Source: Pseudomonas putida
Lineage (GTDB): Bacteria > Pseudomonadota > Gammaproteobacteria > Pseudomonadales > Pseudomonadaceae
Length of the DNA stretch: 64,000 nt
NCBI RefSeq assembly: GCF_009883635.2
Contig: NZ_CP026115.2
Location: 1,302,001 to 1,366,000 of the forward strand
Reading direction: 5' to 3'
Shown: in pieces, positions 9,340-17,826 of the stretch
Layout of the letters: each line of letters begins with the position of its first letter
Position numbering within the stretch: the first letter of the stretch is position 1
The notes under the pieces: generated by a model
What the model was told of the DNA's origin: nothing
Database searches by the model: none
What the model saw: only the letters and a program-made list of their open reading frames with translations
Position numbers and translations under genes: made by a program

Positions 9340-10259
9340 TGCTTGTTCTTCTCGTCAGGGTAGTTGGGGACTTCGGCAAGCCGCCGCAGGCCGTTGAAAT
9401 GGCTGGGGTCATCGAGGAAGCGCAGCATCACCTGGCGCCACACCGGGTCGGCGAAGGTCTGCACGTGCCCGCCACGGGTCAGCTGCAGCACCCGCGGGGG
9501 CGGTGCGTGCTGGTACAGGCGGATGCCGTTATCCATTGGCACCAGATTGTCGTCGATGCTGTGGAAGAACAGCTTCGGCGGGCTGCTCAGCTGTTCGATC
9601 GAATGGATTGCACTGTCGCCGTCCGGCACCAGCCAGGACAGCGGCACCTGCAGCGGCCAGGTCATCCACGAGGTACTCAAAGCGTAACGGCCGACCGCAC
9701 GGTAACTGGCCGGCACGCCGTCGAACACCAGGGCACTGAAGCGCTGGCGCTGTTCGGGGTGCTGCGCCAGGTAGTGAATTGCCATCGCCCCACCGAGGCT
9801 CTGGCCGAGCAGCACCAGAGGCTTGCCCTTGACCTCGGGGGCCTGGGCCAGCCACACCATGGCTGCGTCGATGTCCTGATAGACCTCGGGCAAGCTCGGC
9901 GAGCCCTCGGACAGGCCATAGCCACGGTAGTCGATCATCAGCACCTGGTAGCCCTGTTCCGGCAGCCAGTAGCTGCCGCCAAGATGACCCGGCAGATTGC
10001 CGCCGTTGCCATGCAGATGCAGTACTGTCCCCTTCACCTCCACCCCTGCCTTTGCAGGCAGCCACCAACCGTGCAGGCGCAGGCCATCGGCGGTGGTCAG
10101 GCTGATATCGCGGTACTCCAGCTTGGCCCGTGTCGGCGTGAACGGCTCGCCAGGTTCCGGGTAGAACAGCAGGCTGCTGCAGCCACCCAGAGCCAGCAGA
10201 AGCAAGCCCAGAACCAGCAGGCGGCAGCGATCAGAGAATGTTCGCGTAGTCAGCTTCAA
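9336..10259 (-). CDS. Alpha/beta hydrolase lipoprotein
   Basis: A 307-residue serine hydrolase anchored as a lipoprotein: hydrophobic residues 13-26, then lipobox LGGC (Cys27). The alpha/beta hydrolase features are HLHGNGGN (oxyanion hole, 81-88), MIDYRGYGLSEG, the nucleophile elbow GQSLGG (Ser154), and RGGHVQTF with the catalytic His near the C-terminus. Resemblance is to the BEM46/YfhR-like envelope hydrolases; the substrate is unknown. The reading frame opens with TTG at 10259, inside the last 29 bases of the upstream DUF1704 gene, indicating translational coupling. It overlaps the next gene by ATGA. Confidence 0.85.
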   Translation of the reverse strand: MKLTTRTFSDRCRLLVLGLLLLALGGCSSLLFYPEPGEPFTPTRAKLEYRDISLTTADGLRLHGWWLPAKAGVEVKGTVLHLHGNGGNLPGHLGGSYWLPEQGYQVLMIDYRGYGLSEGSPSLPEVYQDIDAAMVWLAQAPEVKGKPLVLLGQSLGGAMAIHYLAQHPEQRQRFSALVFDGVPASYRAVGRYALSTSWMTWPLQVPLSWLVPDGDSAIHSIEQLSSPPKLFFHSIDDNLVPMDNGIRLYQHAPPPRVLQLTRGGHVQTFADPVWRQVMLRFLDDPSHFNGLRRLAEVPNYPDEKNKQ

Positions 10260-11508
10260 TGCGATCCAGGCTCAAGTGGTTGAGGAAGTTGGAGAAGCAC
10301 ATCCAGGCCGACAGCGCGTTGAGGTCGCGGAACTGCTCCGGCAGGTACTTGGGCGGTTCCACCAGCCCCTCCTCGACCAGCTGGCGCAGGGTGCGCATGT
10401 CTTCCAAGGTGGTCTTGCCGCAGAACAGCAACGGAATCTGCTCAAGCTTGCCCTTCTTCACAGCCAACTGAATGTAGTTGTAAACCATGATGAAGCCCTT
10501 GAGGTAGGACAAGTCCTTGGTGAATGGCAGGCCATTGGGCACAGAACCGCGGAACACCCGGCTGGCGTTGCTGTAGCTCTGCGCCATCTCGAAGCCCTGC
10601 TCGCGGAAGAAGTCGAACACCTGCAGGAAATCGGCGCCCTCCTCGACCATGTGGATGGCGCGGGTGCGGTTGGTCAGCTTGCGCAAGCGGCTGGGGTAGG
10701 ACGCGAAGGCGATCACTTCCATGAGGATCGCCAGGCCTTCCTGGGTCACCGTCGACGAGGGCGGGCCCTTGGCCAGGAAGGTGCAGATCGGCTGGTTCAG
10801 GCCGTTGAGCGTGGTCCCCACATGCACCAGCCCTTCATGCACCTCCAGCGCACGCACGTCACGGTTGTTGAACATGGCATCGGCGCGCACCTTGATGTAG
10901 TCGGCACCCGCTGCGGCATCGGCGACGATACCGTCCGACTCGAACACGCGGATGGTTTCCTCGGCCTCGCCGAATACCTTGTTCAGGCGGCGCTGGAGGA
11001 TGTCCACGGCCTCCTTGGCGGTCAGGTTCTTCGGCTCGTCCTTGAGGTCGCCGCGCCCGTCGATGTTGTTCAGGTAGTCCGAGAGCATCAGCCCCAGGTC
11101 GGCCAGGGTCGGGTCACCGGCGTGGAAGGCATCGGAGGCCGCGCCATACAGCTCCTGGGAGATCAGCCCGAAGTCTTCGGTACCGCGGGCTTCGAGCATG
11201 CGCACGACCATGCGGTACTCACGGCACATGCGCTTCATGATCTGCCCGACCGGGTTGAACTGGCCGAGCTGGCGGATGATGTCACGCTCGATGGCCTGGA
11301 ACTCGGCCTTCACCGCGCTGGAATCGAACGCCAGGGGGCGGGCCAGGTAGTACTCGCGATTGACGGCGGGCGGCTCCTTGCCCTTGGCCTTGAGGAAGCC
11401 CTGGCGAATATTGTCGTCCCATTTCACCGCGTCCAGGACCCGGATCGGAGTCTGCGCCGCGACGATGCGGTCGGACAGGGCGCGGATGGTTTGCTGGTAT
11501 TCGTCCAC
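10231..11508 (-). CDS. DUF1704 / QEGLA-motif protein, predicted MATCAP-like zinc metallopeptidase
   Basis: A 425-residue cytosolic protein. The hallmark segments are HEGLVH (residues 224-229, an HExxxH zinc motif) and QEGLAILMEV (256-265), the motif behind the family name flavohemoglobin expression-modulating QEGLA protein. The eukaryotic relatives (MATCAP, the KIAA0895 family) are metallopeptidases that trim tubulin tails, so a carboxypeptidase-like activity is a reasonable inference; bacteria have no tubulin substrate and the target is unknown. GTG at 11508 is chosen because AAGGAG precedes it by 6 bases and longer readings overlap the upstream lipoprotein. Third gene of the 9-12.8 kb operon. 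Confidence 0.85.
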   Translation of the reverse strand: MDEYQQTIRALSDRIVAAQTPIRVLDAVKWDDNIRQGFLKAKGKEPPAVNREYYLARPLAFDSSAVKAEFQAIERDIIRQLGQFNPVGQIMKRMCREYRMVVRMLEARGTEDFGLISQELYGAASDAFHAGDPTLADLGLMLSDYLNNIDGRGDLKDEPKNLTAKEAVDILQRRLNKVFGEAEETIRVFESDGIVADAAAGADYIKVRADAMFNNRDVRALEVHEGLVHVGTTLNGLNQPICTFLAKGPPSSTVTQEGLAILMEVIAFASYPSRLRKLTNRTRAIHMVEEGADFLQVFDFFREQGFEMAQSYSNASRVFRGSVPNGLPFTKDLSYLKGFIMVYNYIQLAVKKGKLEQIPLLFCGKTTLEDMRTLRQLVEEGLVEPPKYLPEQFRDLNALSAWMCFSNFLNHLSLDRIEADYANIL

Positions 11509-11533
11509 GGAGGACTCCTTGATCAGATCCTGA

Positions 11534-12082
11534 CTATTTGCCGCTGCGCTGGAAGCGCGCCACTTCGACGAACAGGTCGGAGTTGGCCGGGTCATCCAGA
11601 TACGCCAGCACCCGCGGCGACGGGCTGTCGATCAGCACACCCTCGCCGTTTTCCTCCGGCACCTCGGTGCTGCGCCCGGTCAGTTCCTTCTTCTCGACCG
11701 CCTGCTGCACCTGTTCGACGTCGAGGTTGTAGACCACCAGTTCCTTGCCATCGACGATGTCGAAACCGCCGATCAGGAAGTTGCCGCCCAGGCGCTTGGG
11801 CACGCCAGCCGACAGGTACCAGCGGTTGCCATGGCGCGAGACGGTGAAGGTGTATTCCTCGGGCGCCTTGCCCTTGGCCGTGGCGACCGCCTTGTAGGCA
11901 TCGCCACCGCTGCGGCTGATGGTCAGCTTCAACGGCTCGCCCCAGGCGTCCTTGCTGCTCCATTTTCCGAGCAAGGCCTTGGGCGCCGCCTGGTTGCTCG
12001 GCAGCGGCTCATGAAAGGTCACCAGACAACCGCCCAGCAGCAGGAATGACAACGTCAACAACACCACACGCCAGGCTTTCAT
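11534..12082 (-). CDS. Predicted lipoprotein, unknown function
   Basis: A 182-residue protein with a signal peptide and lipobox LGGC (Cys19), so it is probably a lipoprotein. The mature part is beta-rich (LLGKWSSKDAWGEPLKLTIS, YTFTVSRHGNRWYLSAG, FLIGGFDIVDGKELVVYNL), suggesting a small barrel-like or lipocalin-like fold. It ends in a region resembling a repair or stress lipoprotein, but I cannot name a family. It sits between a TetR regulator (29-base gap) and the DUF1704 gene (25-base gap), the second position of a compact envelope operon. Confidence 0.75.
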   Translation of the reverse strand: MKAWRVVLLTLSFLLLGGCLVTFHEPLPSNQAAPKALLGKWSSKDAWGEPLKLTISRSGGDAYKAVATAKGKAPEEYTFTVSRHGNRWYLSAGVPKRLGGNFLIGGFDIVDGKELVVYNLDVEQVQQAVEKKELTGRSTEVPEENGEGVLIDSPSPRVLAYLDDPANSDLFVEVARFQRSGK

Positions 12083-12111
12083 CAGGTTCTCCTTGAAAGT
12101 TCGGTCTCAGC

Positions 12112-12828
12112 TCAGGCCGATGCCAACACCAGGTGCAGGTAACGGGTAAGCATAGCGAGCATCTGCCCATCGGCTTGCGCATCGGCATCCTTGAGCAGGC
12201 CCTGATATTCCATCTGCTCGATAATCGCCGTCAACATGTGGGCGTCCTGTTCCGGTTGCTGCGAGCCGACCACCTGCAGCAGCTGACGGGCGCCATGCAG
12301 CAGAATCTGCTCATGAGCGCGCACCAGCTCGGCCAGGCGCGGGCACAGCAGGGCCTCCTGGCGGAAGGCCTGTTCGGCCATCATGAAATCGCGGCGATTG
12401 AGCAACTGGCGCTGGACATAGTCGGCGGTCATGCGGGCGATTTCGTCGGCCAGTCGCGCCCGTGACTGCACGCTGCCATCACCCTGGGCCAGCAGCTGGC
12501 GCAGGACCACCTCGGTATTGGCCCAGAGCTTGGCCATGTAGTCGGCGCTGCGCTCGACGTACTGGGCGAAGGTATCGGTGAGCAGGTCTTCGATGTCCTT
12601 GAAGTAGTAAGTGGTGGCCGACAGCGGCACACCCGCCTCGGCGGCCACGGCACGGTGGCGCACGCCACGCACGCCATCGCGCACGACGATGCGCATGGCG
12701 GCGTCGAGGATCAGCTGGCGGCGCTGTTCGCTGCCTTGACGGGCGGTCTTGCGACCCTGGTACTGCACGCTTTCGGCGACGGCGGTGGCGATGCCAGCGG
12801 CGCCTTGTTGGGCCATTGCGGGGGTCAC
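12112..12828 (-). CDS. TetR-family transcriptional regulator
   Basis: A 238-residue DNA-binding regulator. The helix-turn-helix region is recognisable: LILDAAMRIVVRDGVRGVRH, then AVAAEAGVPLSATTYYF with the typical YYF before the DNA-facing end. The remaining C-terminal two-thirds form the ligand-binding helical domain, for which I see no ligand clue. GTG at 12828 is supported by GAGGT 8 bases upstream; ATG at 12816 is the alternative. Longer readings run into a REP element at 12860-12896 and are not credible. It is first in the operon with the lipoprotein, DUF1704 and hydrolase genes and may regulate them. Confidence 0.85.
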   Translation of the reverse strand: MTPAMAQQGAAGIATAVAESVQYQGRKTARQGSEQRRQLILDAAMRIVVRDGVRGVRHRAVAAEAGVPLSATTYYFKDIEDLLTDTFAQYVERSADYMAKLWANTEVVLRQLLAQGDGSVQSRARLADEIARMTADYVQRQLLNRRDFMMAEQAFRQEALLCPRLAELVRAHEQILLHGARQLLQVVGSQQPEQDAHMLTAIIEQMEYQGLLKDADAQADGQMLAMLTRYLHLVLASA

Positions 12829-12859
12829 AGTGGTTACCTCATGGACAGTGGTTTGCCTG

Positions 12860-12896
12860 TACCGGCCCTTTCGCGGGGCAAGCCCGCTCCTACAGG
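12860..12896. repeat. P. putida-type REP element
   Basis: Single copy of the dispersed P. putida palindrome (core CGCGGGGCAAGCCCGC) between the TetR start and the lysS terminator. Further copies are at 26312-26390 and 42304-42385. Confidence 0.85.
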
Positions 12897-12934
12897 TATG
12901 TGTAACCGGTACAGACAACATAAAGCTTCAGGCA

Positions 12935-12961
12935 AGAAAAAGCCGCCCCGAAAGGCGGCTT
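12935..12961 (-). terminator. Rho-independent terminator of lysS
   Basis: On the minus strand an 8-base-pair stem (AAGCCGCC / GGCGGCTT) is followed by a T run just after the lysS stop codon. Confidence 0.9.
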
Positions 12962-12972
12962 GTTCAGTTCAC

Positions 12973-14475
12973 TCAGGCCTGTGGGCGCATGTGCGGGAAC
13001 AGGATCACGTCGCGAATCGACGGCGAGTTGGTCAGCAGCATCACCAGGCGGTCGATGCCGATACCTTCACCGGCAGTCGGCGGCATGCCGTACTCCAAGG
13101 CGCGAACGAAGTCGGCATCGTAGTGCATGGCTTCGTCGTCACCAGCGTCCTTCTCGGCCACCTGGGCCAGGAAGCGCTCGGCCTGGTCTTCGGCATCGTT
13201 GAGCTCGGAGTAGGCGTTGGCGATCTCGCGGCCACCGATGAACAGCTCGAAGCGGTCGGTCACGGCCGGGTTGTCGTCATTGCGACGGGCCAGCGGCGAC
13301 ACTTCGAACGGGTACTCGGTGATGAAGTGCGGCTGCTCCAGCTTGTGCTCGACCAGCTCTTCGAAAATCATCACCTGCAGCTTGCCCAGGCCTTCGTGGC
13401 CCAGCACCTTGGCGCCGGCCTTCTTGGCGATGTCGCGGGCACGGTCGACGTCCTGCAGGTCGGCAGCGGTCAGCTCCGGGTTGTACTTGAGGATCGAGTC
13501 GAATACCGACAGGCGGGCGAACGGCTCGCCGAAGTGGAACACCTTGTCGCCGTAAGGTACGTCGGTGGTGCCCAATACCAGCAGCGCCAGCTCGCGGAAC
13601 AGTTCCTCGGTGAGGTCCATGTTGTCACGGTAGTCGGCGTAGGCCTGGTAGAACTCGAGCATGGTGAATTCAGGGTTGTGACGAGTCGAAACGCCTTCGT
13701 TACGGAAGTTGCGGTTGATCTCGAACACTTTCTCGAACCCGCCGACCACCAGGCGCTTGAGGTACAGCTCCGGCGCGATACGCAGGAACATGGCCATGTC
13801 CAGGGCGTTGTGGTGGGTTTCGAACGGCTTGGCTGCGGCGCCGCCAGGGATGGTCTGCAGCATCGGCGTCTCGACTTCGAGGAAGTCGCGCTCGATGAGG
13901 AACTTGCGGATGTGCGAGATCACCTGGGAACGCACACGGAAGGTGTGGCGGGTTTCTTCGTTGACCATCAGGTCGACGTAGCGCTGGCGGTAGCGCTGCT
14001 CGGTGTCGGTCAGGCCGTGGTGCTTGTCCGGCAGCGGGCGCAGCGACTTGGTCAGCAGGCGCACGTTGGTCATCTCGACGTACAGGTCGCCCTTGCCGGA
14101 ACGGGCCAGGGTGCCTTCGGCGCTGATGATGTCGCCCAGGTCCCAGGTCTTGACCGCTGCCAGGGTTTCTTCCGGCAGGGTCTTGCGGTTGACGTAGACC
14201 TGGATACGGCCGGTCATGTCCTGGATGACCATGAACGAGCCACGGTTGAGCATGATGCGGCCGGCAACCTTGACCGGGATCGCGGCTGCTTCCAGCTCTT
14301 CCTTGGTCTTGTCCGCGTACTGTTTCTGCAGGTCGTTGCAGTAGCTGTCGCGACGGAAGTCGTTGGGGAAGGCATTGCCCTTGGCACGCTCGGCGGCAAG
14401 TTTTTCCTTGCGCAGGGCGATCAGGGCGTTTTCTTCCTGTTGCAGGTCTTGCGATTCGGTCTTGAGGTCGCTCAT
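12973..14475 (-). CDS. lysS: Lysine--tRNA ligase
   Basis: A 500-residue class II aminoacyl-tRNA synthetase that charges tRNA-Lys. An N-terminal OB-fold anticodon-binding domain ([19 protein letters not shown], about 67-86) precedes the catalytic domain: motif 2 around [19 protein letters not shown] and motif 3 at [20 protein letters not shown] near the C-terminus. The length is typical of bacterial LysS. It follows prfB after 93 bases, the classical prfB-lysS order, and is closed by a strong terminator. Confidence 0.97.
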   Translation of the reverse strand: MSDLKTESQDLQQEENALIALRKEKLAAERAKGNAFPNDFRRDSYCNDLQKQYADKTKEELEAAAIPVKVAGRIMLNRGSFMVIQDMTGRIQVYVNRKTLPEETLAAVKTWDLGDIISAEGTLARSGKGDLYVEMTNVRLLTKSLRPLPDKHHGLTDTEQRYRQRYVDLMVNEETRHTFRVRSQVISHIRKFLIERDFLEVETPMLQTIPGGAAAKPFETHHNALDMAMFLRIAPELYLKRLVVGGFEKVFEINRNFRNEGVSTRHNPEFTMLEFYQAYADYRDNMDLTEELFRELALLVLGTTDVPYGDKVFHFGEPFARLSVFDSILKYNPELTAADLQDVDRARDIAKKAGAKVLGHEGLGKLQVMIFEELVEHKLEQPHFITEYPFEVSPLARRNDDNPAVTDRFELFIGGREIANAYSELNDAEDQAERFLAQVAEKDAGDDEAMHYDADFVRALEYGMPPTAGEGIGIDRLVMLLTNSPSIRDVILFPHMRPQA

Positions 14476-14568
14476 GTCGTCATTCTTTCCATCAGGTATT
14501 CGTTGCCCTTTTCGGGCAGGGCACGCGCTACCGGCGGGTAGCCAGGCAGCGCGGCGGTGGTGTGCGGC

Positions 14569-15664
14569 TTACAGGCCCTGCTTGAGGCTCGCTTCCAGGT
14601 ACTGGTCGATATCGCCGTCCAGCACCTTGTTGCAGTCGCTGCGCTCGACGCCGGTCCGCAGGTCCTTGATGCGCGAGTCATCCAGCACGTAGGAACGGAT
14701 CTGGTGGCCCCAGCCGATGTCCGACTTGCTGTCTTCCAGCGCCTGGGAGGCGGCGTTGCGTTTCTGCATTTCCAGCTCGTACAACTTGGCCCGCAGCATT
14801 TTCATGGCGGTGTCCTTGTTGGCGTGCTGGGAGCGTTCGTTCTGGCAAGCCACCACGGTGTTGGTCGGTACGTGGGTGATACGCACCGCCGAGTCGGTGG
14901 TGTTCACGTGCTGACCACCGGCACCGGAGGAGCGGTAGGTGTCGATGCGCAGGTCGGACGGGTTGATCTCGATCTCGACCTTGTCGTCGATCTCGGGGGA
15001 CACGAACACCGCCGAGAACGAGGTGTGGCGACGCGCGCCGGAGTCGAACGGGCTCTTGCGCACCAGGCGGTGCACGCCGATCTCGGTGCGCAGCCAGCCG
15101 AAGGCGTACTCGCCCTTGATGTGCACGGTGGCGCCCTTGATGCCGGCGACTTCACCTTCGGAGAGTTCGATGATGGTGGCATCGAAGCCACGCTTGTCGG
15201 CCCAGCGCAGGTACATGCGCAGCAGGATGTTGGCCCAGTCCTGCGCCTCGGTGCCGCCGGAGCCGGCCTGGATATCCAGGTAGGCGTTGTTCATGTCCAT
15301 CTCGCCGCTGAACATGCGACGGAACTCAAGCTGGGCCAGGGATTCTTCCAGGGCCTGCAGCTCGGTCTCGACATCGCTGACAGCGCCTTCGTCACCTTCC
15401 TCGACGGCCATGTCGAGCAGGTCCTTGCAGTCGGCAAGGCCGTTGGCCATCTTGTCCAGGGTCTCGACGACCTGCGCCAGCATCGCACGCTCGCGGCCCA
15501 GGGCCTGGGCGTACTCGGGCTTGTTCCAGACGGCAGCGTCTTCCAGCTCGCGGTTGACTTCGATCAGGCGGTCATGCTTGTGATCGTAGTCAAAGATACC
15601 CCCGAATGGACAGGGAACGCTCGGTGAGGTCCTTGATGGTGTTCAGGATTGGTTGGATTTCCAT
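14569..15664 (-). CDS. prfB: Peptide chain release factor 2, with programmed +1 frameshift
   Basis: RF2, 364 residues after frameshifting, releases peptides at UGA and UAA. Translation starts ATG at 15664 ([20 protein letters not shown]), reads 24 codons to CTT (15595-15593) and meets an in-frame TGA at 15592-15590. Slipping by one base gives GAC TAC GAT and continues to 14569. The site has the classical elements: a GGGGG Shine-Dalgarno-like stretch just before TAT CTT TGA C. The UGA-recognition tripeptide SPF is in [11 protein letters not shown] and the catalytic GGQ in [10 protein letters not shown]. Annotating only the downstream frame would lose the N-terminus. Confidence 0.96.
15590..15610 (-). 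promoter_or_regulatory. prfB: prfB autoregulatory frameshift site
   Basis: Minus-strand sequence CGGGGGTATCTTTGAC contains the Shine-Dalgarno-like GGGGG, the slippery CTT codon, and the UGA followed by C, which makes poor termination context. In known RF2 genes, low RF2 lets the ribosome stall at UGA and shift +1, giving negative feedback. Confidence 0.95.
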
Positions 15665-15726
15665 GGGCGGCTGGCTCTCGTGCGAATTCGGTGAAAAGCC
15701 CGCGAGTATAACCCATCCAAAGAGCG

Positions 15727-15749
15727 GCGGCAGCCCGTTGGGCAGCCGC
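15727..15749 (-). terminator. Hairpin after wspR
   Basis: A 10-base-pair perfect stem (GCGGCTGCCC arm) with a 3-base loop lies 8 bases past the wspR stop. On the minus strand it is followed by CGCTCTTT, a modest T-rich tail, so it is a probable but not textbook terminator of the wsp operon. Confidence 0.6.
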
Positions 15750-15756
15750 ATCGGCC

Positions 15757-16761
15757 TCAGGCAATCCCGACCTGGTTGCGCCCGTTGTTCTTGGCCAGGT
15801 ACAGCCCCTTGTGCGCCGCCGAAATCAGCTGCCGGCAGTGGCTGCCGATGGCCGGCGTCAGGGTCGCCAGGCCGATGCTCACGGTCAGGTGCGAGTCGGC
15901 GGTCGGCGCGCTGTGCGCGATGTTCAGGCCGAGCACGGTCTGGCGCAGTTTCTCTGCGACCAGCCGTGCGCCGCCGGGCGAGGTGTTGGGCAGCACCAGG
16001 GCGAACTCCTCGCCGCCGTAGCGTGCCGGCAGGTCAGTCGGCCGCGAGCAGGAACCGCGTATGGCCTCGGCCACCTGGCGCAACGCCTCGTCGCCGGCCA
16101 GGTGGCCGAAGCTGTCGTTGAACACCTTGAAGTAATCGACATCGATCATCAGCAACGACAGCTGCTGCTGCTCACGCATGGCCCTGCGCCATTCCAGCTC
16201 CAGGTATTCGTCGAAGTGACGGCGGTTGGACAAGCCGGTGAGGCCATCGGAATTCATCAGGCGCTGCAGCATCAGGTTGGTGTCGAGCAGCTGCTGCTGG
16301 CTCACACGCAGGGCGCGGTAGGCCTCGTCGCGCTGCAGCAAAGTCAGGTAGGAACGCGAGTGGTAGCGGATGCGCGCCACCAGCTCGATGGAATCCGGCA
16401 GTTTGACCAGGTAGTCATTGGCCCCGGCGGCGAAAGCCGCACTCTTGACCAGCGGGTCTTCCTTGGTCGACAGGACGATGATGGGGATGTCCTGAGTGGC
16501 CGGGTTGTTGCGGTACTCGCGCACCAGGGTCAGGCCGTCCAGGCCGGGCATGATCAGGTCCTGGAGGATGACCGTAGGCTTGATGCGCATGGCCTGGGCC
16601 ACCGCCTGGTGCGGGTCGGCACAGAAGTGGAAATCGATGTTCTCTTCGTGGGCCAGGCCACGTCGCACCGCTTCGCCGATCATCGCCTGGTCATCGACCA
16701 GCAGGACCATTGCCGAATTCTCGTTGGGCGTCGCGAAGCCTTCGATCGGTAGATCAGTCAT
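15757..16761 (-). CDS. wspR: WspR: response regulator diguanylate cyclase
   Basis: A 334-residue output protein of the Wsp pathway that makes cyclic-di-GMP when phosphorylated by WspE. The receiver domain occupies about residues 18-135 (DD pair at 23-24, phospho-Asp68 in [11 protein letters not shown], Lys in YLVKLPD). A helical stalk and the GGDEF domain follow, with the active GGEEF at 249-253 and [13 protein letters not shown] at its start. The product-inhibition I-site RPTD (240-243) lies five residues before GGEEF, so feedback inhibition should be intact. It is the last gene of the operon, 51 bases after wspF. Confidence 0.95.
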   Translation of the reverse strand: MTDLPIEGFATPNENSAMVLLVDDQAMIGEAVRRGLAHEENIDFHFCADPHQAVAQAMRIKPTVILQDLIMPGLDGLTLVREYRNNPATQDIPIIVLSTKEDPLVKSAAFAAGANDYLVKLPDSIELVARIRYHSRSYLTLLQRDEAYRALRVSQQQLLDTNLMLQRLMNSDGLTGLSNRRHFDEYLELEWRRAMREQQQLSLLMIDVDYFKVFNDSFGHLAGDEALRQVAEAIRGSCSRPTDLPARYGGEEFALVLPNTSPGGARLVAEKLRQTVLGLNIAHSAPTADSHLTVSIGLATLTPAIGSHCRQLISAAHKGLYLAKNNGRNQVGIA

Positions 16762-16812
16762 TCGAATTCACCTGATCACGGCCGTCCATGCGGCGCGATT
16801 CTATACATGTCG

Positions 16813-17826
16813 TCATTTTGCAAAGGTTTCCATCAAGCGCCCGGCAATTCGCTCAAGCGGGCGGATTTCTACCGCTGCATCGATTGCCGCAGCGGCCTTG
16901 GGCATGCCGTACACCGCACTGCTGGACTGGTCCTGGGCAATCGTCAGAAAGCCCTGCTGGCGCATCAGCTTCAGGCCCTGGGCGCCATCGCGCCCCATGC
17001 CGGTGAGCAGCACGCCCACCGCATCGCCGTTCCAGTAACGCGCCACGCTCTCGAAGAACACGTCGATCGAGGGCCGGTAGATTTCGTTGACAGGTTCGGC
17101 AGTGTAGGCCAACTGGCCACCCTGCAGCAGGCGGATATGGTGATTGGTCCCGGCCAGCAACACCTGCCCGGGTTGTGGCGGCTCGCCTTCGCGGGCCAGG
17201 CGCACCGGCAGGCCGCAGGCGCTGGCGAGCCACTCGGCCATGCCGGCAGCAAACACCTGGTCAACATGCTGGACCAGCACGATAGAGGCTGGAAAGCCGC
17301 GCGGCAGGCCTTTGAGCAGCACTTCGAGCGCGGCAGGGCCGCCAGCGGACGAGCCAATGGCCACCAGGCCGCTGCGCTGGGAGGCCTCGCGCAGGGGCGC
17401 GGCGAGCGGCTTGCTGGCACCGGGCCGCTGCTGGCCGATCAACCAGCCGATGTTGAGGATCTTGCGCAGCAGCGGCGCCGCTGCCTCACGTGCGTCCCCC
17501 GCGCCCAGCGCGGGGGTGTCGACCACATCCAGGGCACCATGGCCCATGGCCTCGAACACCCGGTGCACGTTCTGCTTGCGGTCGACCGTGACGATGACGA
17601 TGGCACAAGGCGTTTCGGCCATGATCCGCCGGGTCGCCTCGACGCCATCCATCACCGGCATGATCAGGTCCATGAGAATCAGGTCGGGGGTGTCCTCGGC
17701 GCACATGCGCACGGCTTCGGCGCCATTGCTGGCCACCCAGATCACCTGGTGCGCGGGCTCGAAGGCCAGGGCCCGGCGCAACGCCTCTACTGCCATGGGC
17801 ATATCATTGACGATGGCGACCTTCAT
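16813..17826 (-). CDS. wspF: WspF: CheB-type methylesterase
   Basis: A 337-residue chemoreceptor methylesterase: a receiver domain (phospho-Asp53 in [13 protein letters not shown]) and a CheB catalytic domain with [12 protein letters not shown] (nucleophile Ser), [17 protein letters not shown] (His) and [13 protein letters not shown] (Asp). It demethylates WspA, opposing WspC. In Pseudomonas, loss of WspF locks the pathway on and gives wrinkly, high c-di-GMP colonies; this copy looks intact. Its ATG overlaps the wspE stop (ATGA). Confidence 0.95.
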   Translation of the reverse strand: MKVAIVNDMPMAVEALRRALAFEPAHQVIWVASNGAEAVRMCAEDTPDLILMDLIMPVMDGVEATRRIMAETPCAIVIVTVDRKQNVHRVFEAMGHGALDVVDTPALGAGDAREAAAPLLRKILNIGWLIGQQRPGASKPLAAPLREASQRSGLVAIGSSAGGPAALEVLLKGLPRGFPASIVLVQHVDQVFAAGMAEWLASACGLPVRLAREGEPPQPGQVLLAGTNHHIRLLQGGQLAYTAEPVNEIYRPSIDVFFESVARYWNGDAVGVLLTGMGRDGAQGLKLMRQQGFLTIAQDQSSSAVYGMPKAAAAIDAAVEIRPLERIAGRLMETFAK

